This document shows positions 43,925 through 53,375 of a stretch of DNA of 64,000 nt, piece by piece (the stretch's first letter is position 1; each line of letters opens with the position of its first letter). This DNA is from Devosia sp. (GTDB lineage Bacteria > Pseudomonadota > Alphaproteobacteria > Rhizobiales > Devosiaceae), in contig NZ_JACZKG010000052.1 in assembly GCF_014860165.1 (NCBI RefSeq), positions 1-64,000 on the forward strand. Direction: 5' to 3'. Position numbers and translations under genes: made by a program. The notes below the pieces were generated by a model, which saw only the letters and a list, made by a program, of their open reading frames with translations, had not been told where the DNA came from and searched no databases.

Positions 43925-44875
43925 TCACACCCGCCGCAACTGCACCGTCTCGATCAGGTGGTTCTTGCCCTTCTTGAGTACCAGGTCGGCGCGGCCGCGG
44001 GTCGGCAGGACGTTTTCCAGCAGGTTGGGCAGGTTGATCGTGCGCCAGACCATGCGCCCGAATTCGCCGGCCTCGTCCCGGCTCATCTCGGCGAAGCGCC
44101 TGAAGAACGAGGTCGGGTCCTTGAAGGCGGTCTCGCGCAGGCGGAAGAAGCGCTCCATGAACCAGGCTTCCAGATCGTCATTGTCGGCGTCGATATAGAC
44201 CGAGAAATCGATGAAATCCGAGGCGAAGACGATGGGCTTGCCATCCCTGGGCAATTCCCCCGGCTGGAGGATATTGAGCCCCTCGACAACAAGGATATCC
44301 GGGCGGTCGATGGTGACTTCGCTCCCCGGCACGACGTCATAGACCAGGTGCGAATAGACCGGGGCCTGCACATTAGCCTTGCCCGACTTGATATCGGAGA
44401 GGAACTTGACGAAGCGCGGCCGGTCGTAGCTTTCCGGAAAACCCTTGCGCTCCATGATGCCACGTTCGGCCAGGATCGCGTTCGGATAGAGAAAGCCATC
44501 CGTGGTCACGAGATCGACCTTGGGGCTCGACGGCCAGCGCTGCAGCAGCGCCTGGAGGATACGGGCGGTGGTCGACTTGCCCACCGCGACCGAACCGGCA
44601 ACGCCGATGATGAAGGGCACCTTCTGGTCGGGCGTCTCGAGGAAGCGGGTCGAGACATTGTGCAGGCCCTGCACGGCCTCGACATAAAAGCTCAGGAGGC
44701 GCGTCAGCGGCAGATAGACCTCCTCGGCCTCATGCAGCGAGATCGGATCGCTGAGCGTGCGCAGCCGCTTGATATCGGCGGCATTGAGCGTCATCGGCTC
44801 GTCGGCGCGCAGGGCGCTCCACTGGGCCTTGGTGAAATGGTGATAGGGCGCCAGGACTGATGAACGCCGCGCCAT
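43925..44875 (-). CDS. coaA: Type I pantothenate kinase
   Basis: A 316-aa kinase for the first step of coenzyme A synthesis. It has the P-loop [41 protein letters not shown] and VEGLNILQ. Its ATG overlaps the hisE stop by one base, placing it at the end of the his operon, an arrangement common in Rhizobiales. Confidence 0.96.
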   Translation of the reverse strand: MARRSSVLAPYHHFTKAQWSALRADEPMTLNAADIKRLRTLSDPISLHEAEEVYLPLTRLLSFYVEAVQGLHNVSTRFLETPDQKVPFIIGVAGSVAVGKSTTARILQALLQRWPSSPKVDLVTTDGFLYPNAILAERGIMERKGFPESYDRPRFVKFLSDIKSGKANVQAPVYSHLVYDVVPGSEVTIDRPDILVVEGLNILQPGELPRDGKPIVFASDFIDFSVYIDADNDDLEAWFMERFFRLRETAFKDPTSFFRRFAEMSRDEAGEFGRMVWRTINLPNLLENVLPTRGRADLVLKKGKNHLIETVQLRRV

Positions 44876-45192
44876 CAGGCTTCTGCCCCGCGCGAAGCCT
44901 TTTCGGCAAGGCCCGACTGGGCGGTGCGGCTATCGAGCTCAGCCATCACCTCGACCAGCGGCAGATCGGCGGCGCGCAGCACCACCAGCAGGTGATAGAG
45001 CAGATCAGCGCTCTCCTTGACCAGCTCGGCGCGATTGCCCGTCACTGCCGCGATCACGGCTTCCGTGGCTTCCTCGCCCAATTTCTGCGCGCATTTTTCC
45101 ATGCCGCGGGCGATGAGTTTTGCCGTGTAGCTTTCATCGGGCGAGGCGGCCGCGCGCAGGGCGATGCGGGCTTCGAGGTCGTCGAGGGTCAT
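44875..45192 (-). CDS. hisE: Phosphoribosyl-ATP pyrophosphatase
   Basis: A 105-aa enzyme for the second step of histidine synthesis. [20 protein letters not shown] holds the metal-binding Glu cluster, followed by [11 protein letters not shown]. The start MTLDDLE is the first in-frame ATG after repeat C; the longer frame upstream runs through the repeat. Confidence 0.95.
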   Translation of the reverse strand: MTLDDLEARIALRAAASPDESYTAKLIARGMEKCAQKLGEEATEAVIAAVTGNRAELVKESADLLYHLLVVLRAADLPLVEVMAELDSRTAQSGLAEKASRGAEA

Positions 45193-45219
45193 AGGCACAG
45201 TCTCCCGTAGATACCGGGA

Positions 45220-45313
45220 GTCATTCCGGCGAAGGCCGGAATCCATGTATCGAACCATCAACGCGGTGGGCGCCATCGTTACGGACATGGACCCCGGCCT
45301 TCGCCGGGGTGAC
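45220..45313. repeat. Palindromic repeat C, copy 1 (hisF-hisE gap)
   Basis: Inverted arms GTCATTCCGGCGAAGGCCGG-AATCCAT (45220-45246) and ATGGACCCCGGCCTTCGCCG-GGGTGAC (45287-45313), spacer 40 bases. A second copy is at 48852-48919. Confidence 0.8.
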
Positions 45314-45365
45314 GCGGTGGGTTTTGAAGGCTTAGAGCAAACTTTCGTCGTCGCGTCACTACGAC

Positions 45366-46163
45366 CTAAGCCGCCCGGTCCATGCGCACGGCGACACCAT
45401 GGTCGCGCAGATATTGCTTGGCCTGGGGAATGGTGAAGGTGCCGAAGTGGAAGATCGAGGCCGCCAGCACGGCGCTGGCATGGCCCTCGATCACGCCATC
45501 GACCAGGTCCTGCAGCTTGCCGACGCCGCCGGAGGCGATGACCGGCACTTCCACGGCATCGGCAATGGCGCGGGTCAGCTTGAGGTCGAAGCCGGACTTG
45601 GTGCCATCGCGGTCCATCGAGGTCACCAGCAATTCGCCGGCGCCGCGTTCGACCATGCGAACCGCGAATTCCACCGCGTCGAGGCCCGTCGGCTTGCGGC
45701 CGCCATGGGTGAAGATCTCCCACTCGGAGCGATTGTCGCCACCGACGCGCTCGCTGAGCCGCTGCTTGGCATCGACGGAAACGACGATGCACTGGTTGCC
45801 GAACTTGTCGGCGGCACGGGAAATGAAATCGGGGTCGTTCACAGCCGCCGAATTGATCGCCACCTTGTCGGCGCCGGCCAGGAGGAGCTTGCGGATATCC
45901 TCGATGCTGCGCACCCCGCCACCAACGGTCACCGGCATGAAGCAGTGATCGGCCGTGCGCGCCACCACGTCGAAAATGGTGTCGCGGCCCTCGTGGCTGG
46001 CGGTGATGTCGAGAAAGGTCAGCTCATCGGCCCCCGCCGCATCATAGGCCATGGCGGCTTCGACGGGGTCGCCCGCATCGCGCAGGTCGACGAATTGCAC
46101 GCCCTTCACCACGCGACCACCCATCACGTCGAGGCAGGGAATGAGGCGGGTCTTGAGCGTCAT
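45366..46163 (-). CDS. hisF: Imidazole glycerol phosphate synthase, cyclase subunit
   Basis: A 265-aa TIM barrel that, with HisH, forms imidazole glycerol phosphate and AICAR. It has [37 protein letters not shown] and VIASGGVG. Its ATG overlaps the stop of the upstream 75-aa membrane gene (ATGA). Confidence 0.96.
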   Translation of the reverse strand: MTLKTRLIPCLDVMGGRVVKGVQFVDLRDAGDPVEAAMAYDAAGADELTFLDITASHEGRDTIFDVVARTADHCFMPVTVGGGVRSIEDIRKLLLAGADKVAINSAAVNDPDFISRAADKFGNQCIVVSVDAKQRLSERVGGDNRSEWEIFTHGGRKPTGLDAVEFAVRMVERGAGELLVTSMDRDGTKSGFDLKLTRAIADAVEVPVIASGGVGKLQDLVDGVIEGHASAVLAASIFHFGTFTIPQAKQYLRDHGVAVRMDRAA

Positions 46164-46387
46164 TGACGGGGTTCCTTATTGGCCTTGAACCGCTGCATCA
46201 CCGTGCGGAAGACGGTGAAGAGCAGCGAGAACAGCCACATGAAAAAGGCAAAGACGGCGACGAGCAGTGCCCATGATGGCAGAACATTGATGAGGGCCGC
46301 ATACCCCACCGCCAAGATGGGAATGATGGGGACGAGATACCACCACCAGGTGACCTTCTCGATCATGATGTGGCGCGGCGCCCTCAC
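46160..46387 (-). CDS. Small two-helix membrane protein (gene Z, 75 aa)
   Basis: A 75-aa protein. [20 protein letters not shown] opens a first transmembrane helix; a second runs through [20 protein letters not shown], followed by a basic tail. The GTG start overlaps the preceding stop (GTGA); an internal ATG at 46366 is an alternative. Its 5' 56 bases recur with one mismatch in the chimeric frame at 46683-46796. No known family. Confidence 0.65.
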   Translation of the reverse strand: MRAPRHIMIEKVTWWWYLVPIIPILAVGYAALINVLPSWALLVAVFAFFMWLFSLLFTVFRTVMQRFKANKEPRQ

Positions 46388-46683
46388 TTCTTGCGCACCA
46401 TCTCATGGACTATCAGTATTGGCAGCACGACCGAGGCGATAAGGCCGATAATCATCGCCACCCCAAATAGGAGAATGTACGAGAGGGTACCCAAACTCAT
46501 TAGCGAGCCCACATCGGCACCCATGACGACGCAGACGGGATTCGATTTTAGGTTCCATTCCGGGCAGACGTATAATCTGAGGAATTCTGGAACAATCGCG
46601 CCGAGAACCGCCAATGCCGCGAAAACCAGAGCGATCCCGACAACAAATTTGAGGCGCACAGAACTTGGTTCGTCGTGGGTCAT
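46384..46683 (-). CDS. Membrane protein, paralogue Y (99 aa)
   Basis: A 99-aa protein with two long hydrophobic helices flanking an extracytoplasmic loop: VVGIALVFAALAVLGAIV, then VCPEWNLKSNPVCVVMGADVG, then YILLFGVAMIIGLIASVVLPILIV. The loop pattern C...NPxCV-x-G-x-D-x-GS is shared with the upstream gene at 46793-47110. Its ATG overlaps the chimeric frame's stop. Lower GC than the his genes. Function unknown. Confidence 0.65.
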   Translation of the reverse strand: MTHDEPSSVRLKFVVGIALVFAALAVLGAIVPEFLRLYVCPEWNLKSNPVCVVMGADVGSLMSLGTLSYILLFGVAMIIGLIASVVLPILIVHEMVRKK

Positions 46684-46796
46684 CACGCAGCGGCCTTCAG
46701 CATGGCCAGTGCTTCAACAGCCAAGATGGGGATGATGGGGACGAGATACCACCACCAGGTGACCTTCTCGATCATTACTTGACGCGGGGTCTTCAT
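46683..46796 (-). pseudogene. Chimeric 37-codon remnant: 5' of gene Z joined to 3' end of hisA
   Basis: A short frame beginning [17 protein letters not shown], identical to gene Z through PIIPILAV, then switching to EALAMLKAAA and stop, which is the C-terminus of HisA ([10 protein letters not shown]). Bases 46720-46775 match gene Z (46311-46366) at 55 of 56 positions; 46681-46716 match the hisA end (47108-47143) at 35 of 36. It is the junction of a tandem duplication. The frame is open and coupled on both sides, so it may still be translated. Confidence 0.8.
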
Positions 46797-47110
46797 GGCT
46801 GGTTCGTCCGATTTGGCCAGCTACCCCGATGCACTCCCAGCACGATCATGCAGCAGACAAACAGCGCCAGGGCCAAGGGAACAGTACCGACCAGATACCA
46901 GAACGTCATGCCCATTTGGTAAAGCGCACTTCCCCAATCCGACCCTGCAATAACACAAGGGTTGGTGAACCCCTCATGCAACTTGCAGCCATTCACGCTA
47001 GCCAAAGTAACGGCTAGGGCCGTCGGCACTATCGGGAAGAAGGCGAATATCGCAATCGCCACAAGCGCAATGCGATACCTTCGCATCGGAAATCCGTCGG
47101 CCCGCTCCAT
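46793..47110 (-). CDS. Membrane protein, paralogue X (about 105 aa)
   Basis: A membrane protein of about 105 aa with two hydrophobic helices (YRIALVAIAIFAFFPIVPTAL; YLVGTVPLALALFVCCMIVLGV) around a loop GCKLHEGFTNPCVIAGSDWG. It shares the Cys-NPxCV-G-D-GS loop with paralogue Y and is the other product of the tandem duplication. Its start overlaps the hisA stop (TGATG). Function unknown; its presence inside the his operon looks incidental. Confidence 0.65.
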   Translation of the reverse strand: MERADGFPMRRYRIALVAIAIFAFFPIVPTALAVTLASVNGCKLHEGFTNPCVIAGSDWGSALYQMGMTFWYLVGTVPLALALFVCCMIVLGVHRGSWPNRTNQP

Positions 47111-47841
47111 CACGCAGCGGCCCTCAGCATGGCCAGTGCTTCACGTGAATCAATGCGGCCGTCATAGAGGGCGCGGCCGGAAATGGCCCCTTCGAGGATC
47201 TGGTAGTCCGGTTGCACCATGCGCTCGATATCGGCCATCGAGGCGAGACCGCCCGAGGCGATGACCGGGATGGAAGTCGAGCGCGCCAGCTCCAGCGTCG
47301 AGGGCCAGTTGATGCCAGCGAGTATGCCGTCGCGGTCGATATCGGTATAGATGATGGCCGCCACCCCAGCGCCTTCGAAGCGCTTGGCCAGTTCGATGAT
47401 TGATAGTTCCGACGTCTCGGCCCAGCCCTCAACCGCCACCATGCCGCCCTTTGCGTCGGTGCCGACGGCCACCTGGCCGGGCCACTTGCGGGCGGCTTCC
47501 TTCACCAGATCAGGATCGCGCACCGCCACGGTGCCCAAGATGACGCGCGCAAGGCCCTTGTCCAGCCAGCTCTCGATATGGGCAAGCGTGCGGATGCCAC
47601 CGCCCAGCTGCACCGGGAACTTCACCGTCTTGAGGATGGCCTCCACCGCCGCGCCATTGACGCTCTCGCCGGCAAAGGCGCCGTTGAGGTCGACGACATG
47701 GAGATACTCAAAGCCCTGATCCTCGAAGCTCTTCGCCTGCGCCGCCGGATCGTCGTTGAACACGGTCGCCTGGTCCATGTCGCCCAGCTTGAGGCGCACG
47801 CATTGGCCGTCCTTGAGGTCGATGGCGGGGAAGAGAATCAC
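47110..47841 (-). CDS. hisA: ProFAR isomerase
   Basis: A 243-aa TIM-barrel enzyme for the fourth step of histidine synthesis ([53 protein letters not shown]). The start is set at the GTG overlapping the hisH stop (GTGA) with gaggtgg upstream; a GTG three codons earlier is possible. A parS-like site lies in its last 15 codons, read as Asp-Ser-Arg-Glu. Confidence 0.94.
   Translation of the reverse strand: MILFPAIDLKDGQCVRLKLGDMDQATVFNDDPAAQAKSFEDQGFEYLHVVDLNGAFAGESVNGAAVEAILKTVKFPVQLGGGIRTLAHIESWLDKGLARVILGTVAVRDPDLVKEAARKWPGQVAVGTDAKGGMVAVEGWAETSELSIIELAKRFEGAGVAAIIYTDIDRDGILAGINWPSTLELARSTSIPVIASGGLASMADIERMVQPDYQILEGAISGRALYDGRIDSREALAMLRAAA
47140..47149. promoter_or_regulatory. parS-like site 7, inside hisA
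   Basis: TGCTTCACGTGAATCA, the same 16-mer as site 1. The duplicated hisA end at 46681-46716 stops in the middle of this palindrome (after TTCA). Confidence 0.55.
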
Positions 47842-48485
47842 GGCGTCCACCTCAGGAAGTTCTCGATCAGCTGCAATCCCAGCGCCTGGCTCTTTTCCGG
47901 GTGGAACTGGGTGCCGAACAGATTATCGCGGCCGACACAGGCGGTGACCTGCCCGCCATAGTCGGTCGTTGCCAGCAGCGTATCCGGGCTCTCTGTCACC
48001 AGGTGATAGGAGTGCACGAAATAGGCATGCTGTCCGTCCGGGCCATCGGGGATGCCGGCAAAGAGCGGATGCGGCCTTGTCACCGAAATGGTGTTCCAGC
48101 CCATATGCGGGATCTTGAGCGCAGGATCGGATGGCCTGATCCTTTCGACCGCGCCGGGGATCCAGCCCAGGCCCGGTGTCACCACCTTCTCGCGGCCCTC
48201 AGACGCCATCAGCTGCATGCCGACGCAGACGCCCAGGAAGGGCACGCCAGAACGGATGACGCGTTCCTCCAGCACCTCGACCATGCCGGGCACGGCGTCG
48301 AGGCCCGCCTTGCAGTCGGCAAAGGCGCCGACGCCGGGCAGCATGATGCGGTCGGCCATGCGGACGCGTTCGGGGTCGGCGGTGACTTCCACCGTGATCC
48401 CGAGCGGCGTCGCCATGCGCTCGAAGGCCTTCTGGGCCGAATGCAGGTTGCCAGCGCCATAGTCGATGATGGTGACGAGACTCAT
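47838..48485 (-). CDS. hisH: Imidazole glycerol phosphate synthase, glutamine amidotransferase subunit
   Basis: A 215-aa class-I glutamine amidotransferase that feeds ammonia to HisF. It has [21 protein letters not shown], the nucleophile in [12 protein letters not shown], and the His-Glu pair near [10 protein letters not shown]. It is coupled on both sides: ATGA with the DUF2628 gene and GTGA with hisA. Confidence 0.96.
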   Translation of the reverse strand: MSLVTIIDYGAGNLHSAQKAFERMATPLGITVEVTADPERVRMADRIMLPGVGAFADCKAGLDAVPGMVEVLEERVIRSGVPFLGVCVGMQLMASEGREKVVTPGLGWIPGAVERIRPSDPALKIPHMGWNTISVTRPHPLFAGIPDGPDGQHAYFVHSYHLVTESPDTLLATTDYGGQVTACVGRDNLFGTQFHPEKSQALGLQLIENFLRWTP

Positions 48486-48829
48486 CGGATCGCCTCCAGT
48501 TGCGCCATGTCGGTGCTGACAGCGACGCGCTCGCCGCGGTGGGTCCAGCCGCGCCAGGCGAGGGCGTGGCGGCGGAGGCCGGGTGCAGCAAAGCCCAGCC
48601 AGGCGGCGCCCAGGGCATAGAGCAGCACGGCCGCATCGTCCCCGATGAAACCGGACAGCACGACGAGCGCCAGCACGGCCAAGACCCAGGCGACCAGCTC
48701 CAGCCAGAGCCCATGCGCCAACAGGAACAACGGCGGCAGCAGGGCGGCAAACCAGGAGAATGTCTCCGGAATCGCAGCGGGCAGGTCGGTCTTGCCGGGC
48801 TTGGGATCGAAAATGGCGTAGAGGGTCAC
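48482..48829 (-). CDS. DUF2628 membrane protein
   Basis: A 115-aa protein starting VTLYAIFDP (GTG start, ggag 6 bases upstream) with hydrophobic helices at about residues 28-65 and 68-85. DUF2628 members occur inside Rhizobiales his operons between hisB and hisH from memory. An ATG 27 bases upstream falls in repeat C and is less likely. Function unknown. Confidence 0.78.
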   Translation of the reverse strand: MTLYAIFDPKPGKTDLPAAIPETFSWFAALLPPLFLLAHGLWLELVAWVLAVLALVVLSGFIGDDAAVLLYALGAAWLGFAAPGLRRHALAWRGWTHRGERVAVSTDMAQLEAIR

Positions 48830-48851
48830 CGGACGCTCCAAAGTGCGCGAT

Positions 48852-48919
48852 GTCATTCCGGCGGAGGCCGGAATCCATCTCGATATGTCAGGATGGACCC
48901 CGGCCTTCGCCGGGGTGAC
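48852..48919. repeat. Palindromic repeat C, copy 2 (hisB-DUF2628 gap)
   Basis: Arms GTCATTCCGGCGGAGGCCGG-AATCCAT and ATGGACCCCGGCCTTCGCCG-GGGTGAC, spacer only 14 bases against 40 in copy 1. Both copies lie in the his operon. Confidence 0.8.
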
Positions 48920-48965
48920 ACCGTGGTTGTGGGTGAATTAGTGCAAAAGGCCGGAAAACAAAAGC

Positions 48966-49553
48966 CTAGAGCGTGCCCTTGGTGCTCGGCACCCGGTCGC
49001 CCACGCGCGGGTCGATCTCCACCGCCTCGCGCAGGGCCCGTGCCACCGCCTTGAACATGGACTCGGCCAGGTGATGGTTGTTGTCGGTGTAGAAGTTCTC
49101 GATATGGAGGGTAATCCCGGCATTCATGGTGAAGGCCTGGAAGAATTCGCGGAACAGCTCGGTATCCATCTCGCCGACCTTGTCGCGCGAGAATTCGGCC
49201 CGGAACACCAGGAACGGACGGCCCGAAACGTCCAGCGCAGCGCGGGTCAGCGTGCCGTCCATGGGCAGGTCGGCCGAGGCGTAGCGGCGGATGCCGCGCT
49301 TATCGCCCAGCGCCTTGGCAATGGCCTGGCCCAGCGCGATGCCCACATCTTCCGCCGTGTGGTGGAAATCGATATGCAGGTCGCCCTTGCAGGCAATATC
49401 CATGTCGATGAGCGAGTGGCGGCTGAGCTGGTCGAGCATGTGATCGAGAAAGCCGATGCCGGTCGCCATGGCATGCGCGCCCGTGCCGTCGAGGTTCACC
49501 GAGACGGAAATCTCGGTCTCGTTGGTCTTGCGGGAAATGCTGGCGCTGCGCAT
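48966..49553 (-). CDS. hisB: Imidazoleglycerol-phosphate dehydratase
   Basis: A 195-aa stand-alone dehydratase (not fused to the phosphatase as in E. coli). Metal-binding repeats [33 protein letters not shown] and [12 protein letters not shown] are intact. It is the first gene of the his operon hisB-DUF2628-hisH-hisA-(X, chimera, Y, Z)-hisF-hisE-coaA. Confidence 0.96.
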   Translation of the reverse strand: MRSASISRKTNETEISVSVNLDGTGAHAMATGIGFLDHMLDQLSRHSLIDMDIACKGDLHIDFHHTAEDVGIALGQAIAKALGDKRGIRRYASADLPMDGTLTRAALDVSGRPFLVFRAEFSRDKVGEMDTELFREFFQAFTMNAGITLHIENFYTDNNHHLAESMFKAVARALREAVEIDPRVGDRVPSTKGTL

Positions 49554-49822
49554 GGCGGTCTCCGGGAATACGGCGGCTCTCTAGCAGATAGGCATGATGA
49601 CGTGAAGATTGGGTTGCGGTCCCCTGATCGCAAACTTATCCACGCCCTGCCATCCCGGTTCATACTGGCCCCGTTCCCGCACAACACTGCGCGGTCGCGA
49701 CGAACGGTCGTGTGCGGGAATGCCGGTGGGGTCGGAGTCGTCCGGCCCGGCGGGGGGAACTCGGCAGCTGCGCTTGCGATACAGCGTACCTGGCCCGGAC
49801 CCGTCTCAAATCCCGGCGTGAC

Positions 49823-49878
49823 GGCGAGGCTTTGCCTCTTTCATTTTGCGGTCTGCCCGCTCGGGGCAAAGCCTCGCC
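49823..49878. repeat. Inverted repeat F
   Basis: Perfect 14-base arms GGCGAGGCTTTGCC (49823-49836) and GGCAAAGCCTCGCC (49865-49878) with a 28-base spacer. Confidence 0.75.
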
Positions 49879-49930
49879 ATCACGGCAGCACATCCGGAGG
49901 CCCGCAGGCCGACCGGCGCTTCGGCACGCA

Positions 49931-49958
49931 TTGCATTCCTTGGCGACGCTCCTAAATA
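49931..49958 (+). promoter_or_regulatory. Candidate promoter of hslVU
   Basis: TTGCAT (49931-49936), 16-base spacer, TAAATA (49953-49958), 30 bp upstream of hslV. It looks like a housekeeping promoter; a clear heat-shock pattern is not seen. Confidence 0.4.
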
Positions 49959-49988
49959 TCAGCCAACAGTTCTGGAGTACCTCCCCAA

Positions 49989-50549
49989 ATGAGTGACAGT
50001 GCATTTCCCGGCTGGCACGGGACGACGATCGTTTCCGTGCGCAAGGGCAACAAGGTCGTGGTGGCTGGCGATGGCCAGGTTTCCATGGGCCAGACCGTGA
50101 TGAAGCACGGCGCCAAGAAGGTGCGACGCCTGGCCGGTGGCAAGGTGATCGGCGGCTTTGCCGGGTCCACCGCCGATGCCTTCACGCTGTTCGAACGCCT
50201 CGAAGCCCGGCTCGAGCAATATCCTGATCAACTGATGCGCGCCGCGGTCGAGCTGGCCAAGGACTGGCGCACCGATCGCTATCTGCGCAAGCTCGAAGCC
50301 ATGATGATCGTGGCAGACAAGCGCGAGACGCTGGTGCTGACCGGCACCGGCGACGTGCTGACCCCCGACCATGGCGTCACCGCCATCGGCTCGGGCGGCA
50401 ATTACGCGCTCAGCGCCGCGTTGGCGCTGGCCGATGCGACCGAACTCGACGCCGAGGACATCGCGCGGCGCGCCATGAAGATTGCCGAGCAGGTCTGCGT
50501 CTACACCAATGGCAATGTGACGCTCGAAACCATCGAGCTGGACGCGTGA
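49989..50549 (+). CDS. hslV: ATP-dependent protease subunit HslV
   Basis: A 186-aa proteasome-like threonine peptidase; mature chain starts after WHG at [21 protein letters not shown]. It has [13 protein letters not shown] and the C-terminal ICVYTN-like segment. With HslU it degrades misfolded proteins. Its TGA overlaps the GNAT start. Confidence 0.97.
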   Translation: MSDSAFPGWHGTTIVSVRKGNKVVVAGDGQVSMGQTVMKHGAKKVRRLAGGKVIGGFAGSTADAFTLFERLEARLEQYPDQLMRAAVELAKDWRTDRYLRKLEAMMIVADKRETLVLTGTGDVLTPDHGVTAIGSGGNYALSAALALADATELDAEDIARRAMKIAEQVCVYTNGNVTLETIELDA

Positions 50550-51073
50550 GCTATTCGATCCGCCAGCTGACGGGTGCCGATGTTACCGCCTATCGCGCCA
50601 TCAGGCTCGAAGCGCTGGTCAATCACCCCGAATCCTATGGCACGTCGCCCGAGGCGTTCTCGGCACGGTCGGATGCGACGCTGGTCACCCAGCTGACCAG
50701 CCTGACCTATTTCGGCGTCATCACCGATGCCGGAGAATTGGCCGGCATCGCCGCCTTCGCCATCGATGATGGCGAGCGGGAGCGCCATCGGGGCTGGGTG
50801 ATGCAGGTCTATGTAACCCAGGCCATGCGCGGCACTGGTGCAGCGCTAGCCATGTTGGAAGCGGTTGCCGAGCATGCCCGGGCCCATGTCATCCAGCTCC
50901 ACCTGATGGTGGGTGCCCACAATGCGCCCGCTATCCGGCTCTATGAAAAGGCGGGGTTCAAGACCTACGGCACCGATCCCCGCTGCCTCCAAGTGAACGG
51001 TCGCTATATCGACGAACACATGATGGTGCGCTTCCTCGACGAGGCACCAGGAAAGACGAACGAGAATGTCTGA
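50546..51073 (+). CDS. GNAT-family N-acetyltransferase
   Basis: A 175-aa acetyltransferase ([17 protein letters not shown] at the start; acetyl-CoA loop region [38 protein letters not shown]). It is sandwiched between hslV and hslU with overlaps of 4 and 8 bases, so it is translated with the protease. The placement recurs in Rhizobiales from memory. The substrate is unknown. Confidence 0.88.
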   Translation: MSYSIRQLTGADVTAYRAIRLEALVNHPESYGTSPEAFSARSDATLVTQLTSLTYFGVITDAGELAGIAAFAIDDGERERHRGWVMQVYVTQAMRGTGAALAMLEAVAEHARAHVIQLHLMVGAHNAPAIRLYEKAGFKTYGTDPRCLQVNGRYIDEHMMVRFLDEAPGKTNENV

Positions 51074-52376
51074 AACCAACTTTTCCCCACGCGAGATCGT
51101 GAGCGAGCTCGATCGCAATATTGTCGGCCAGCATGACGCCAAGCGCGCCGTGGCCGTGGCCCTGCGCAACCGCTGGCGCCGGCAGCAGCTTTCGCCCGAG
51201 CTGCGCCGCGAGATCACGCCCAAGAATATTCTGATGATCGGGCCAACCGGCGTCGGCAAGACCGAGATTTCGCGCCGCCTGGCGCGCCTGGCCCAGGCCC
51301 CGTTCATCAAGGTGGAAGCCACCAAGTTCACTGAGGTGGGCTATGTCGGCCGCGACGTCGAGCAGATCATCCGGGACCTGGTGGAAGCCGGCATTGCCGT
51401 GTTGCGCGACAAGCGCCGTGCCGACGTGCAGGCGCAGGCCCATGCCAATGCCGAGAACCGTGTGCTCGACGCCCTGGTGGGCAATTCGGCCGCGCCCTCG
51501 ACCCGCGATAGTTTCCGGAAAAAGCTGCGGGCCAACGAGCTTGACGACAGCGAGATCGAAATCGAAATGCAGCCGGCGCCCAATACCGGGGGCTTCGAGA
51601 TCCCCGGCATGCCCAATGGCGGCATCGGCATGATCAATCTCAGCGACATGTTCAAGTCCGCCATGGGCGGGCGCGGGGTCAAGCGCAAGATCAAGGTCAA
51701 GGACGCCTATGAGCCGCTGATCGCCGAAGAGGCCGACAAGCTGCTCGACCAGGACCAGCTCAAGAGCGAAGCCATCGAGCTGGTGGAAAACCACGGCATC
51801 GTCTTCATCGATGAGATCGACAAGGTGGCCCATCGCGAGGGCGGCGTATCGGGCGGTCCATCGCGCGAGGGCGTGCAGCGCGATCTCCTGCCGCTGATCG
51901 AAGGCACCACGGTGTCGACCAAATATGGCCCTGTCAGCACCGACCATATCCTGTTCATCGCCTCGGGCGCATTCCATGTGAGCAAGCCCAGCGACCTGCT
52001 GCCGGAACTGCAGGGCCGCCTGCCGATCCGGGTGGAGCTCAAGGCCCTGACGCGCGAGGATTTCATCCGCATCCTCAGCGACACCGACAACAGCCTGATC
52101 AAGCAATATGTGGCGCTGATGGGCACCGAGGGGGTGACGCTGGACTTCACCAAGGACGCGATCGAGGCCATTGCCGACGCGGCGGTCAAGGTCAACAATT
52201 CGGTCGAGAATATTGGCGCAAGGCGCCTGCAGACGGTGATGGAGCGGCTGGTGGAAGACATCAGCTTCGAAGCGCCCGACAAGCAGGGCCAGACCATCAC
52301 CATCGACGCGGCCTTCGTTGCCGAGAAGGTGGGCGTGCTGGCGGCCGATCAGGACCTGAGCAAGTTCGTGCTGTAG
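51066..52376 (+). CDS. hslU: HslU ATPase of the HslVU protease
   Basis: A 436-aa AAA+ unfoldase. It has Walker [10 protein letters not shown], the pore GYVGRDV motif, an inserted I-domain (about residues 110-240), Walker [10 protein letters not shown] and the sensor arginines. It ends LSKFVL, the conserved tail that docks into HslV. Confidence 0.97.
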   Translation: MSETNFSPREIVSELDRNIVGQHDAKRAVAVALRNRWRRQQLSPELRREITPKNILMIGPTGVGKTEISRRLARLAQAPFIKVEATKFTEVGYVGRDVEQIIRDLVEAGIAVLRDKRRADVQAQAHANAENRVLDALVGNSAAPSTRDSFRKKLRANELDDSEIEIEMQPAPNTGGFEIPGMPNGGIGMINLSDMFKSAMGGRGVKRKIKVKDAYEPLIAEEADKLLDQDQLKSEAIELVENHGIVFIDEIDKVAHREGGVSGGPSREGVQRDLLPLIEGTTVSTKYGPVSTDHILFIASGAFHVSKPSDLLPELQGRLPIRVELKALTREDFIRILSDTDNSLIKQYVALMGTEGVTLDFTKDAIEAIADAAVKVNNSVENIGARRLQTVMERLVEDISFEAPDKQGQTITIDAAFVAEKVGVLAADQDLSKFVL

Positions 52377-52389
52377 GGTCTGGTGTCTT

Positions 52390-52413
52390 CCCCTCTCCCC
52401 CTGAGGGAGAGGG
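52390..52413. repeat. Repeat B-like palindrome between convergent genes
   Basis: CCCCTCTCCCCCTGAGGGAG then AGGG, self-complementary, in the 76-bp gap between hslU and the convergent secreted-protein gene. Probable bidirectional terminator. Confidence 0.6.
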
Positions 52414-52452
52414 ACGGCCTGACGCGTTCAGCGGAAGGCCGGGGTGAGAGCC

Positions 52453-52941
52453 TCAGATCAGCGCCGAAATCCGCGCATCGGTCAGCGCATAGAGGCATTC
52501 GTTACGCGCTTCGCTCAGCGCCGGGTCCATCACCGCGGCGACCTTGACCAGCGCCTCGTCGATGAACGCTACCGCCTCGAAGAGCGACACCTCTATGTCG
52601 TTATCCCCGCAGATATCGGCGGCACTATAGTGATCGGCAGCCAGCACATTCAGCACGCCGGCCGGATTGGATTTGAGCGCGCGAGAGAGGCTGATGGTGA
52701 GGCTTTCCGACGTGCCGGCATCCGTACCGGGAGCCAGCAGCGGCACGAGGTCGATCCAGCCGCGATCACCGGCCTCGACATGGGCCAGAAATCCGTTCCA
52801 GACGCTTTCATCGAGCGATCGCACCACCGCGGTCGCGTCCTGCCCCTCCAGCAGGGCCCGGATGGCGCTCGGCGTCAGGTCGGCGGAGAGTGTGGGCATG
52901 GTCAACGCGGCAAGGATGGCCGCGACACCTAAAGTGCGCAT
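52453..52941 (-). CDS. Secreted hypothetical protein (162 aa)
   Basis: A 162-aa protein with signal peptide MRTLGVAAILAALTMPTLSA. The mature part is helical (TPSAIRALLEGQDATAVVRSL, LTISLSRALKSNPAGVLNVL) with two Cys (DICGDN and NECLYAL) that could form a disulfide. No family recognised. Periplasmic by prediction. Confidence 0.75.
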   Translation of the reverse strand: MRTLGVAAILAALTMPTLSADLTPSAIRALLEGQDATAVVRSLDESVWNGFLAHVEAGDRGWIDLVPLLAPGTDAGTSESLTISLSRALKSNPAGVLNVLAADHYSAADICGDNDIEVSLFEAVAFIDEALVKVAAVMDPALSEARNECLYALTDARISALI

Positions 52942-53003
52942 GATAACCTCCTCCTGCAGATATCTTGAAAATACGCCCTATTGCTGTGCTTTTCCAGCGC
53001 CTC

Positions 53004-53375
53004 TCAGGCGCGCGACTTGCCCGAACGGCGGACCAGCTCGTTATGAAGGAACTTGAGGTCTTCAGCATCGAGCTTGCCGATATCGGCCGCCAGCCGGTTG
53101 GTCAGTTCCGTCGCCTCGGGCACGAGGCCACCGGTGTCGATGGTCACCTTGGGGTCGCTCATTTCGGCCAGGCGCTGCAATTCCTCGGCCTCGTCCCAGA
53201 TGACGTTGAAGAAGGCGATGATGCGATGCAGCAGGAAGCCGGTGGGCTTGCCGCGCCGGCCATGCTCGAGGGCGGAGAGATAGGCGCTCGACACATTGAG
53301 CGCCGCCGCCATCTGCTTGAGCGAAATGCCGCGGGCCTCGCGCAATTCGCGGATCCTGGCGCCCAGGGGGGTCAT
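53004..53375 (-). CDS. XRE-type helix-turn-helix protein
   Basis: A 123-aa protein. The N-terminal HTH is at about residues 4-60 (GARIRELREARGISLKQMAAALNVSSAYLSALEHGRRGKPT); the C-terminus is helical (LNELV-type HNELVRRSGKSRA). Its ATG overlaps the smr stop (ATGA). It is probably a DNA-binding regulator; smr-XRE pairs occur in Rhizobiales from memory. Target unknown. Confidence 0.85.
   Translation of the reverse strand: MTPLGARIRELREARGISLKQMAAALNVSSAYLSALEHGRRGKPTGFLLHRIIAFFNVIWDEAEELQRLAEMSDPKVTIDTGGLVPEATELTNRLAADIGKLDAEDLKFLHNELVRRSGKSRA

Larger units (their letters stand above)
49554..49988. other. 435-bp divergent intergenic region hisB/hslV
   Basis: No gene is seen. It holds a near-perfect DnaA-type sequence TTATCCACG (49636-49644), the inverted repeat F at 49823-49878 and the hslV promoter region. 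Confidence 0.6.

Noticed and set aside
45220-48919. CRISPR-like repeats in the his operon
   Set aside because: Only two palindromic copies 3.6 kb apart with no regular spacers and no cas genes.
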